Shown piece after piece: positions 1 to 4,917 of a stretch of 18,797 nt of DNA. The notes below the pieces were generated by a model. It saw only the letters and a list, made by a program, of their open reading frames with translations. It was not told the origin of the DNA and searched no databases. The DNA comes from an uncultured bacterium (GTDB lineage Bacteria > Patescibacteriota > Minisyncoccia > Phycocordibacterales > GWA1-40-21). The stretch spans positions 1 to 18,797 of the forward strand of contig CAIJXO010000075.1 in the NCBI GenBank assembly GCA_903824735.1, written 5' to 3'. A program made the translations under genes and the position numbers. The stretch's first letter is position 1; the number at the start of each line of letters is the position of its first letter.

Positions 1-56
1 CGACTTAAAATCGTGTCTCGAAAGGGATAAGGGTTCGACCCCCAACCCGGGCACCA
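1..56 (+). tRNA. tRNA-Leu(UAA), 5' end outside the window
   Basis: Only the 3' part is present. The anticodon loop CTTAAAA, between the half-stems CGA and TCG, gives anticodon UAA. A long variable arm (TCTC-GAAA-GGGA) follows, as in class II tRNAs for leucine. The T loop TTCGACC, the acceptor 3' strand CCCGGGC, discriminator A and an encoded CCA complete it. The T stem is poor: only the three inner G-C pairs form, and the two outer positions are A-A. It is either a weak T arm or a degenerate copy. The 5' half must be seen to decide. Confidence 0.75.
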
Positions 57-126
57 AATATAAATTCAGCGTAGATTTTTATACATTTTTCTGGTATTTT
101 GTAACAGTAGGTTTAATTGTATAAAT

Positions 127-199
127 GCGCTCATAGCTCAGCTGGTAGAGCAGATCCCTCTTAAGGATAAGGTCGTAGGTTCGATCCCTACAGGGCGGA
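127..199 (+). tRNA. tRNA-Lys(CUU), weak acceptor stem, possibly degenerate
   Basis: The D arm (AGCTCAGCTGGTAGAGC) and T arm (GTAGG-TTCGATC-CCTAC) are canonical. The anticodon loop CTCTTAA gives CUU, lysine. The acceptor strands GCGCTCA and AGGGCGG pair at five of seven positions, with mismatches at 1-72 (G-G) and 7-66 (A-A), and 27-43 is also mismatched. CCA is not encoded; CAA follows the discriminator. The 3' acceptor strand also belongs to a competing 9-bp stem with the spacer behind it. It may be a working tRNA with post-transcriptional CCA addition, or a tRNA whose 3' end has been overwritten. Confidence 0.7.
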
Positions 200-236
200 C
201 AAGCGTCGGAAACCTGTAAGGTTTCCAGCTTGTCCG
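196..236 (+). repeat. Long hairpin fused to the tRNA-Lys 3' end
   Basis: CGGACAAGC at 196-204 pairs with GCTTGTCCG at 228-236 over 9 bp. Inside it, GGAAACC (208-214) pairs with GGTTTCC (220-226) around a TGTAA loop. No T run follows, so it does not look like an intrinsic terminator. Its first four bases are the last bases of the tRNA-Lys acceptor strand, so the two folds exclude each other. It may be a processing signal or a small palindromic element. Confidence 0.6.
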
Positions 237-346
237 AGGCGCAGTGATGTTTTGCTAGCAAGCAAAACCACGAGCCGGGGTCGCGGAAATTTCGAGCGAC
301 GGCGAGAAATTATCTGTGACGACAAGCATAAAACGCGATAGAATTC
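237..346. other. Structured spacer between tRNA-Lys and tRNA-Leu
   Basis: This stretch has no plausible gene. It holds a perfect 8-bp hairpin (GTTTTGCT-AGCA-AGCAAAAC) and a looser inverted pair, AATTTC and GAAATT, around a GAGCGACGGCGA loop. The words GGCGAG, GAGCGA and GAAATT recur. It resembles intergenic repeat-like sequence more than coding DNA. No second copy was found in this window. Confidence 0.45.
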
Positions 347-431
347 GGGCGAGTGGTGTAATTGGTAAACACGCTAGTCTTAGGAACTAGTGGCGCAAGC
401 CGTGGAGGTTCAAGTCCTCTCTCGCCCACCA
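347..431 (+). tRNA. tRNA-Leu(UAG)
   Basis: A complete class II tRNA. The acceptor strands GGGCGAG and CTCGCCC pair perfectly, with discriminator A and an encoded CCA at 429-431. The anticodon arm CTAGT-CTTAGGA-ACTAG gives UAG. The long variable arm TGGCGCAAGCCGT and the T loop TTCAAGT are as expected for leucine. It is probably co-transcribed with the upstream tRNAs, since no good promoter is seen in the spacer and a terminator follows directly. Confidence 0.95.
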
Positions 432-444
432 AGAGAATAACGTT

Positions 445-490
445 GCAAAATAAGGCCAAATTGGGTCTTATTTTGCTTGACTTTTTACCT
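445..490 (+). terminator. Intrinsic terminator of the tRNA cluster
   Basis: GCAAAATAAG (445-454) pairs with CTTATTTTGC (467-476) over 10 bp, with extra CC/GG pairing above a mismatch. The T-rich stretch TTGACTTTTT follows. Its tail contains the -35 box of the next promoter, so termination of the tRNAs and initiation of the next unit share sequence. Confidence 0.75.
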
Positions 491-505
491 AAAATGTGAT
501 AAGAT
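477..505 (+). promoter_or_regulatory. Sigma70-type promoter of the SPFH cassette
   Basis: TTGACT (477-482) is separated by 17 bp from TAAGAT (500-505). The predicted start is near 512, which leaves a leader of about 120 nt before the ATG at 633. Confidence 0.65.
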
Positions 506-530
506 ACTAGGTAGATTTCGGTCAGAGTGA

Positions 531-583
531 CGGGACTGTTTCCCGCCCCCAGACCTGTGCTCTTTGACAGGTTTTTGGAAACA
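531..583 (+). promoter_or_regulatory. Structured leader with mutually exclusive hairpins
   Basis: Hairpin 1 pairs CGGGA (531-535) with TCCCG (541-545). Hairpin 2 pairs ACCTGT (553-558) with ACAGGT (567-572), followed by TTTT, which is terminator-like. A third helix, TGTTTCC (537-543) with GGAAACA (577-583), would enclose hairpin 2 but breaks hairpin 1. The layout is that of an attenuator or RNA switch. No known riboswitch class was recognised. Confidence 0.45.
568..582 (+). repeat. Left arm of a 15-bp inverted repeat flanking the SPFH cassette
   Basis: CAGGTTTTTGGAAAC is the exact reverse complement of 2457-2471, just after the second gene of the cassette. In the transcript the 5' and 3' untranslated regions could pair over 15 bp. 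In DNA it could be a terminal inverted repeat. Confidence 0.6.
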
Positions 584-632
584 ATAATGTAGTAGTAAGT
601 GGTTAGTGATACAAATAGGAAAGGTAAGGAAA

Positions 633-1787
633 ATGGACGCAAATAAGTTCTTGATAAGATGTTGGTTTCTGGAGGTTCTGCTCTGTCTCGGTGGTGGGTA
701 TTTTCTCATCGAAGACGGAACGTGGTGGATATTCGACCTGGGCCTAGCTCAGGCGACATTCATACTTCTCTTCTGGGGTTTTGCCTGGGTCCTCGGGACC
801 ACTGGCGATCCAAAGAAGAGGAAGTTCTTCACGGAAGTACCGGCAGGAAAATTCTGCCTGGTTATGATGGGATCGGAACTAATCCGTGTCCTCATCAATG
901 TCATCGGACACACCGTGGAAAGCACCGACAACGACCCCTTCGAGGTAACCGAGGGAGTAGATGAGCGAGGCTTCTGGGACACTCTATCATCTATGATCGG
1001 AATCAGGTGCATCAGCTTGCTTCCCTTCTATCGTCTCCATAAAATGAAAAGTGAGTGGAATGAAGAAGGAAAGCCTGACCCAAAAAGTACTGCCACGACT
1101 TTTATCTCGCGTTCTGAAGAGATCGTCTTTTTCTCACTCCAGAGAAACTACGGTTTCGTAAGTAGCGAGGTAGAAACGGGCAAAGGTAGCCAAACTACCA
1201 TGCCTGGCGGTGCTCCAATTCAATCAGAGCGATTGCCCGTAGATATTAGGGTCCTAACACAAACAAGGATTCACTACATCTTTCGGGCACTAATTCTGAA
1301 TGATTGGATGACGGTTAACGGTGCCATGATTGACTCGGCTATGATAGGCTTTGTCGGAAATGGGTCTGTTGATCTCCTTATCGGGCAAAGAGCAGAGGGA
1401 GCGACAGGAATAGACGACGCAGTTGTAAATCCTGAAATGAGAAGAAGGCTCTTGGACTTGGCTGGGGTGGAAAACCGATCTTGCCAGTACAAGGGTTTCA
1501 GCTATTCTGGGGTGAACAAGGATGAGCTGCAGAAATCAAGCACCACGAGGTGGATGAAGGAGCAAGAAGCTGATGGAGCTGCAGCACTGATCGAGAAACC
1601 GGGAATGGCTGAGGCGAGGGTGTTGGTGGAGAAAAACAAAGCCCTGCAAGGGCGCGCCGACATCCTAAAGCAAGTCGGGCCCGAGATCGCGGGGACCATC
1701 GCCTATGCCGATAACGAAACAGTGACGACATATGCACCCGGTCACGGGCACACAATGTTGCCGCTCGACGGAAAGGACGGGAAATGA
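633..1787 (+). CDS. SPFH/Band 7 (prohibitin/flotillin-like) membrane protein
   Basis: The 384-residue product has two N-terminal membrane helices (about residues 10-26 and 36-56). A charged linker leads into a region resembling SPFH domains: FFTEVPAGKFCLVMMG (about 65-80), a hydrophobic stretch ending in a Pro-Phe-Tyr motif near 131, a Ser-Glu-Trp near 140, and RLPVDIRVLTQTRIHYIFRA (about 200-219), which fits the core strand and the following helix. The C-terminal 90 residues are charged and alanine-rich, like SPFH coiled-coil tails. Such proteins oligomerise into membrane scaffolds. ATG 633 is preferred over an in-frame GTG at 606 because AAGGTAAGG lies just upstream of it. Its TGA overlaps the next ATG, so translation is probably coupled. 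Base and codon use look more G+C-rich than in flanking genes. The family call rests on motif resemblance only; partner and substrate are unknown. Confidence 0.6.
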   Translation: MDANKFLIRCWFLEVLLCLGGGYFLIEDGTWWIFDLGLAQATFILLFWGFAWVLGTTGDPKKRKFFTEVPAGKFCLVMMGSELIRVLINVIGHTVESTDNDPFEVTEGVDERGFWDTLSSMIGIRCISLLPFYRLHKMKSEWNEEGKPDPKSTATTFISRSEEIVFFSLQRNYGFVSSEVETGKGSQTTMPGGAPIQSERLPVDIRVLTQTRIHYIFRALILNDWMTVNGAMIDSAMIGFVGNGSVDLLIGQRAEGATGIDDAVVNPEMRRRLLDLAGVENRSCQYKGFSYSGVNKDELQKSSTTRWMKEQEADGAAALIEKPGMAEARVLVEKNKALQGRADILKQVGPEIAGTIAYADNETVTTYAPGHGHTMLPLDGKDGK

Positions 1788-2449
1788 TTGGTGCGATTGT
1801 GATCGGATTGGTCTTCCTGCTTGGAGCCTGTACTCTTGCTCTGCTCTGGTGGTTGCGAAATCGCCAGGTAGACAAGAAGGCGGGGCAAGGAAGAAGGACT
1901 GGGGATGACGTAGGGGGAGGAGATCCGCCGGCGGCAAAACCAGCATCGAGGTTCCGGACAAACGCCAAGAAGTTCGGGGCTTTCCTCTGGGGAGCACTGA
2001 AATTATTGGCACTGGTGGTTCTAATCGTCTTGGTTGTGAAATGGTTCTGGCCAGACAGCCTGCCGTGGATACAGGCCAATGCTCCACCCCTTGCCGAATC
2101 AAACGCACAGTGCCTAGCTGGACGGAAAGCCGTCATCAGCTGGGCTCTGCCCTCGGGACAGCAAAGCCGAGGACGCAGTGAGGATCCTGGACTGCCAGCG
2201 GTTGTCGTCTATGATGACGAAAACCGTATGGAGGTCGAGTACTCCTACAAGTACGACGGTCGGGACTACACCGGCCGCCTCGAAATGAAAAAGGATGGCA
2301 ACAAACTTGTCGGACCCTGGCATCAACGGGTGCCATTCGACAAGGGACAAGTCAGCCTAAGTAACACGACGGAATTTCTAGTCTGGGAAGGAAACCAGAC
2401 GTCTGTCGTGGAAAACAAGGAGGTTAGGTTTAAGCTCATTGTCAGGTAG
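1784..2449 (+). CDS. Hypothetical two-helix membrane protein, partner of the SPFH-like protein
   Basis: I do not recognise a family. The 221-residue product has an N-terminal membrane helix (about 2-24), a basic and glycine/proline-rich linker (25-60) and a second helix (about 65-87, ending in Lys-Trp-Phe-Trp). About 130 polar residues follow that look strand-rich and include a single Cys. Both ends of this topology would be on the same face, probably outside if the linker is cytoplasmic. The start overlaps the upstream stop as ATGA and is preceded by AAAGGA, a fair Shine-Dalgarno. The overlap with the SPFH-like gene suggests the two act together. It shares that gene's base composition and ends before a strong terminator. 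Confidence 0.7.
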   Translation: MIGAIVIGLVFLLGACTLALLWWLRNRQVDKKAGQGRRTGDDVGGGDPPAAKPASRFRTNAKKFGAFLWGALKLLALVVLIVLVVKWFWPDSLPWIQANAPPLAESNAQCLAGRKAVISWALPSGQQSRGRSEDPGLPAVVVYDDENRMEVEYSYKYDGRDYTGRLEMKKDGNKLVGPWHQRVPFDKGQVSLSNTTEFLVWEGNQTSVVENKEVRFKLIVR

Positions 2450-2456
2450 AAAGGAG

Positions 2457-2471
2457 GTTTCCAAAAACCTG
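2457..2471 (+). repeat. Right arm of the 15-bp inverted repeat
   Basis: GTTTCCAAAAACCTG is the exact reverse complement of 568-582. It begins eight bases after the stop codon. It also overlaps a local hairpin (AGGTTT-CCAA-AAACCT) and lies between two Shine-Dalgarno-like words, AAAGGAGG at 2450-2457 and GGAGG at 2471-2475. Confidence 0.6.
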
Positions 2472-2482
2472 GAGGAATAGCG

Positions 2483-2543
2483 GATGTCGTGCGGTAACAC
2501 GATATCAAAAACACCTGGACCGATATGTCGGCAGGTGTTTTTT
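2483..2543. terminator. Bidirectional terminator between convergent units
   Basis: AAAAACACCTG (2507-2517) pairs with CAGGTGTTTTT (2532-2542). An inner CCGA-TATG-TCGG helix continues above a two-base bulge. T runs flank the stem on both strands, so it can stop the SPFH cassette on the plus strand and the pilin run on the minus strand. A second hairpin, GATGTCGTG-CGGTAA-CACGATATC with one G-U pair, abuts it at 2483-2506. Confidence 0.85.
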
Positions 2544-2563
2544 GATTACTTTTTTCCTACATA

Positions 2564-2806
2564 CTAGACGCCGAGTGTCCCCTTAATCAAATTCAAGATA
2601 CCATAGGCGGCAATCATAATGAAGAGACCGATAGCGCCCCAGAGCATATGTATTCCCCCTTTCTTTCTTTCCTCAGAGCTCTCAGCATTACGCACAAACT
2701 CGAAGACTCCCCACAGAAAGTACAGAACCGCTACCGCCAACATCAAAGAAATAACTGGGTTTACAATATTGTCCAAAATATTTCTAAGTAACTGGTTAGG
2801 GTCCAT
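2564..2806 (-). CDS. VirB2-like T4SS pilin family protein, short form without signal peptide
   Basis: The last and shortest of six tandem paralogues, 80 residues. It lacks the N-terminal signal segment of its neighbours and starts directly with a short amphipathic stretch (MDPNQLLRNILDNI). Two membrane helices follow (about 16-36 and 54-74), separated by the polar loop VRNAESSEERKKGG. The motif MLWGAIGLFIMIAAYGI matches the conserved second helix of the other five. Without a signal peptide it may insert as a helical hairpin with both ends outside, as VirB2/TrbC pilins do after processing. The start has no Shine-Dalgarno. It ends 20 bases from the shared terminator. Confidence 0.75.
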   Translation of the reverse strand: MDPNQLLRNILDNIVNPVISLMLAVAVLYFLWGVFEFVRNAESSEERKKGGIHMLWGAIGLFIMIAAYGILNLIKGTLGV

Positions 2807-2821
2807 ATCTATGATTTATAT

Positions 2822-3178
2822 TTATCGAGGAAGTAGACCGTTTACATTACCAGCACCAGTGGTGTTTACTCCGAAGATGTTCTGTAAGATGCCGACCAAA
2901 CCCCAAACTGACACGATGACGGCAATGGCTACAATACCCCAAATCATTTGGCTTCTAGCCTTTTCCTTAGACTCCTCATTGTCAGACATGGTATAACGGA
3001 TAACGTTCCAGATGAACCAGACGACGGCAAGGGCAATAAGGAAGACAACTAGTTGATCTAAGATGGCTTTCGCACTATCGACAATTGAACTTAAATAATT
3101 TGGATTAGCTTGCTGGGCGAAAGCCAAAAAAGGCATCGCACTCACTAGGGCTACACCGACTTTAACAAATTTCTTCAT
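2822..3178 (-). CDS. VirB2-like T4SS pilin family protein, duplicated copy A
   Basis: The 118-residue product has a signal peptide (about 1-21, Phe-Ala-Gln at the likely cleavage site), a helix around VFLIALAVVWFIWNVIRY, the polar loop TMSDNEESKEKARSQ and a second helix (MIWGIVAIAVIVSVWGLV). Residues of the helix-loop-helix core are identical to the neighbour at 3219-3587, and the DNA of this core (2895-3043) matches 3307-3455 at 144 of 149 bases. The N-terminus and the C-terminal tail (ending GAGNVNGLLPR) differ clearly. This mosaic points to gene conversion. Its role in a pilus is inferred from family alone. Confidence 0.8.
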   Translation of the reverse strand: MKKFVKVGVALVSAMPFLAFAQQANPNYLSSIVDSAKAILDQLVVFLIALAVVWFIWNVIRYTMSDNEESKEKARSQMIWGIVAIAVIVSVWGLVGILQNIFGVNTTGAGNVNGLLPR

Positions 3179-3218
3179 AATTATAATTATTAAACTTATA
3201 AACTAATAAATACTGGGA

Positions 3219-3587
3219 CTATTTAACCCCGGGGATCATACTACCAAAATCTCCCCTTACACCAGTGACACCACTAGTGCCAAGGAACATATTTTGTAAG
3301 ACAGCAACCAAACCCCAAACTGACACAATGACGGCAATAGCTACAATACCCCAAATCATTTGGCTTCTAGCCTTTTCCTTAGACTCCTCATTGTCAGACA
3401 TGGTATAACGGATAACGTTCCAGATGAACCAGACGACAGCAAGGGCGATGAGGAAAACTAGGGCTTTGCGTAATAAAATAGTACCACCGTCAATTATCGA
3501 GCCTAGATAACCAGTTTGGACATTTGCTTGCGCAAGCGCCAAAAATGGCACTAAAATCGGACTAAGACTGATTAATATTTTTTTCAT
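3219..3587 (-). CDS. VirB2-like T4SS pilin family protein, duplicated copy B
   Basis: The 122-residue product has a signal peptide (about 1-19, Ala-Leu-Ala), then a segment of its own (NVQTGYLGSIIDGG) before the shared core. The core covers both helices and the DNEESKEKARSQ loop and equals copy A residue for residue. The tail (FLGTSGVTGVRGDFGSMIPGVK) is unrelated to that of copy A. All five core DNA differences between the copies are third-position transitions. It is the first gene after an internal promoter at 3641-3668, so it and the two genes behind it may be expressed above the upstream ones. Confidence 0.8.
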   Translation of the reverse strand: MKKILISLSPILVPFLALAQANVQTGYLGSIIDGGTILLRKALVFLIALAVVWFIWNVIRYTMSDNEESKEKARSQMIWGIVAIAVIVSVWGLVAVLQNMFLGTSGVTGVRGDFGSMIPGVK

Positions 3588-3640
3588 TATTTTAATTAAA
3601 CCTTATAAACTGCGACCTTTCTATTAAATTCTACTTTAAT

Positions 3641-3668
3641 ATTATACTATTTTATGGAAAAACTACAA
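3641..3668 (-). promoter_or_regulatory. Internal promoter before pilin copy B
   Basis: On the minus strand TTGTAG (3668-3663) is followed after 16 bp by TATAAT (3646-3641). The start would fall near 3634, leaving an AT-rich leader of about 46 nt. The -35 box overlaps the end of the previous pilin gene. It would drive the last three pilin genes. Confidence 0.5.
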
Positions 3669-4016
3669 CTTAATGTTCAGTGGCGTATCGCTTAGGTTAA
3701 ATGTACCCTTAATCGCCGAAACAATGCCCCAGACAGAAACCATGACAAAAATACCGATGATACCCCAGAGCATATACTGTTTCCCCTCTTCTTTCTTTTC
3801 GCCCCCTTCAGAAAACATAAAAATGAGTACCCCGTAGGTGAACATAACAACTGCTAGTCCGATCAATAATGGGACAAGCGGTCTTAAAATACCCCCGATT
3901 ATAGTAGTATTAATTAGATCTTTAAATGTGGTGACGGCGGCCAGAGCCAAGACTGATGGCGTTGATAAAAGTAGAGTTAGAGCGACTGATGTAAAGATTT
4001 TTGTAATTTTTTTCAT
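3663..4016 (-). CDS. VirB2-like T4SS pilin family protein
   Basis: The 117-residue product has a signal peptide (about 1-27, Leu-Ala-Ala) and a segment with FKDLINTTIIGGILRPLVP that leads into the first helix (LLIGLAVVMFTYGVLIFMF). The polar loop is SEGGEKKEEGKQ, and the second helix (MLWGIIGIFVMVSVWGIV) is very like that of copies A and B. The FKDLIN... start is common in signal-bearing members of this family as I recall it. No Shine-Dalgarno is visible. The gap to the upstream pilin is 18 bases, so it is co-transcribed. Confidence 0.8.
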   Translation of the reverse strand: MKKITKIFTSVALTLLLSTPSVLALAAVTTFKDLINTTIIGGILRPLVPLLIGLAVVMFTYGVLIFMFSEGGEKKEEGKQYMLWGIIGIFVMVSVWGIVSAIKGTFNLSDTPLNIKL

Positions 4017-4034
4017 ATAATTTATAAAATACTA

Positions 4035-4421
4035 TTAGGCACCTACGGTTGTTTTAACTGTATTTACAACTACCTCTGCAATGACTTTTGCGCCCAAGAG
4101 AATCGCTCCACCGATGATGGTCGCCCAGAAAATATCCTTGGCTTTAGATACTTCACCATCGTTACCTCTTGCGGTCACAAATTTATAACCAGAATAAATA
4201 ATGAAAAAGACGACGATAATAGAGCCAACTTTCACGACTAAGTCCATAATTTTCAATAGTAAACCCTGAACGCTATTTGTGCCTAAAGGGTTTTGAATAG
4301 TAGCGGAAGAACCACCAGTACTTCCACCTCCACTTTGGGCATAAACGAACATAACAGGTATTAAGATAAGAAAAAGCGAGGCGAATAATGCAGCTAATTT
4401 AGTGTAATCTATTTTTTTCAT
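4035..4421 (-). CDS. VirB2/TrbC-like pilin family protein with glycine-rich N-terminus
   Basis: The 128-residue product has a signal peptide (about 1-28, Val-Tyr-Ala), then a low-complexity QSGGGSTGGSS stretch. One helix (about 63-80, ending in FFIIYSGYKFV) is followed by TARGNDGEVSKAKD and a last helix (about 95-118). The YSGYKFVTARG loop with a following AKD is typical of the branch nearer to classical VirB2/TrbC. It diverges from the MLWG-type pilins downstream, so the array holds at least two subfamilies. Three bases separate it from the upstream gene. Confidence 0.75.
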   Translation of the reverse strand: MKKIDYTKLAALFASLFLILIPVMFVYAQSGGGSTGGSSATIQNPLGTNSVQGLLLKIMDLVVKVGSIIVVFFIIYSGYKFVTARGNDGEVSKAKDIFWATIIGGAILLGAKVIAEVVVNTVKTTVGA

Positions 4422-4424
4422 ATT

Positions 4425-4916
4425 TTAATTTTTGCCTATGAACTCAAACAAAGATGGATAATTGGGAGCAAGAGTCTTAAGTATTGTATAAACGATAAGC
4501 CAAGCTGTTAAAATTATAACAAATCCTTTCAAAGTATTCCACATCATGCCGGTGGCTTTTGACTTGTTCCCTGGGTTATCTCCCGATTTCATATATAAGA
4601 AACCGCCCCAGATCAAAGTGATAGCGAAAATCACACCAGCGATACTAATTATCCATTTTATAATCATATTAATCATACGGACAAACTCCTCAAAGTTACA
4701 TGGATCATTGGCTGTACCCTCACATGGCACTAGGCCATAAATACGACCTGGTCCACCAGCGATCGGATTACGAACATCTGTAGTGTCCAGTTCACCAAAA
4801 GGTACGGGAGCTTCACCTGGGTCAAGACTGGTGGCAGCAAAAGAGATGGAAGGTAAAACCACAAAGGCCAGTGTCAGAACGATAGACCAGACAAATTTTA
4901 TATTATAAGCTCTCAT
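4425..4916 (-). CDS. VirB2-like T4SS pilin family protein, long form with a cysteine pair
   Basis: The largest of the six, 163 residues. A signal peptide (about 1-27, Ser-Phe-Ala) is followed by about 50 proline/glycine-rich residues, then the segment VPCEGTANDPCNFEEFVRM, whose two Cys could form a disulfide. The first helix is about 90-110 (IISIAGVIFAITLIWGGFLY), the loop MKSGDNPGNKSKAT, and the second helix about 128-147. It starts one base after the solute-binding gene ends, so the two are almost certainly translated from one mRNA. Confidence 0.75.
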   Translation of the reverse strand: MRAYNIKFVWSIVLTLAFVVLPSISFAATSLDPGEAPVPFGELDTTDVRNPIAGGPGRIYGLVPCEGTANDPCNFEEFVRMINMIIKWIISIAGVIFAITLIWGGFLYMKSGDNPGNKSKATGMMWNTLKGFVIILTAWLIVYTILKTLAPNYPSLFEFIGKN

Positions 4917-4917
4917 C

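Noticed and set aside
119..126. TATAAA just before tRNA-Lys as its promoter
   Set aside because: The predicted transcription start would fall inside the mature tRNA. The tRNAs are more likely co-transcribed from outside the window.
606..632. GTG at 606 as the start of the SPFH-like gene
   Set aside because: No ribosome-binding sequence precedes it, while AAGGTAAGG precedes the ATG at 633 and the first residues match a normal membrane-protein start.
310..709. Reading frames of 74 to 110 codons on the minus strand across the tRNA-Leu gene and cassette leader
   Set aside because: They run through a certain tRNA, a terminator and a promoter. Translations of antisense tRNA-Leu give this kind of spurious frame.
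1498..2136. A 212-codon minus-strand frame opposite the SPFH cassette
   Set aside because: Its composition (Arg, Ser, Pro, Cys rich) is that of an antisense shadow in G+C-richer DNA. The plus-strand frames have membrane helices, overlap coupling and Shine-Dalgarno sequences.
2423..2497. GTTAGGT near the end of the second cassette gene as an integron attC-like core
   Set aside because: No matching RYYYAAC partner and no attC-like paired boxes were found, and the heptamer lies inside the coding sequence.
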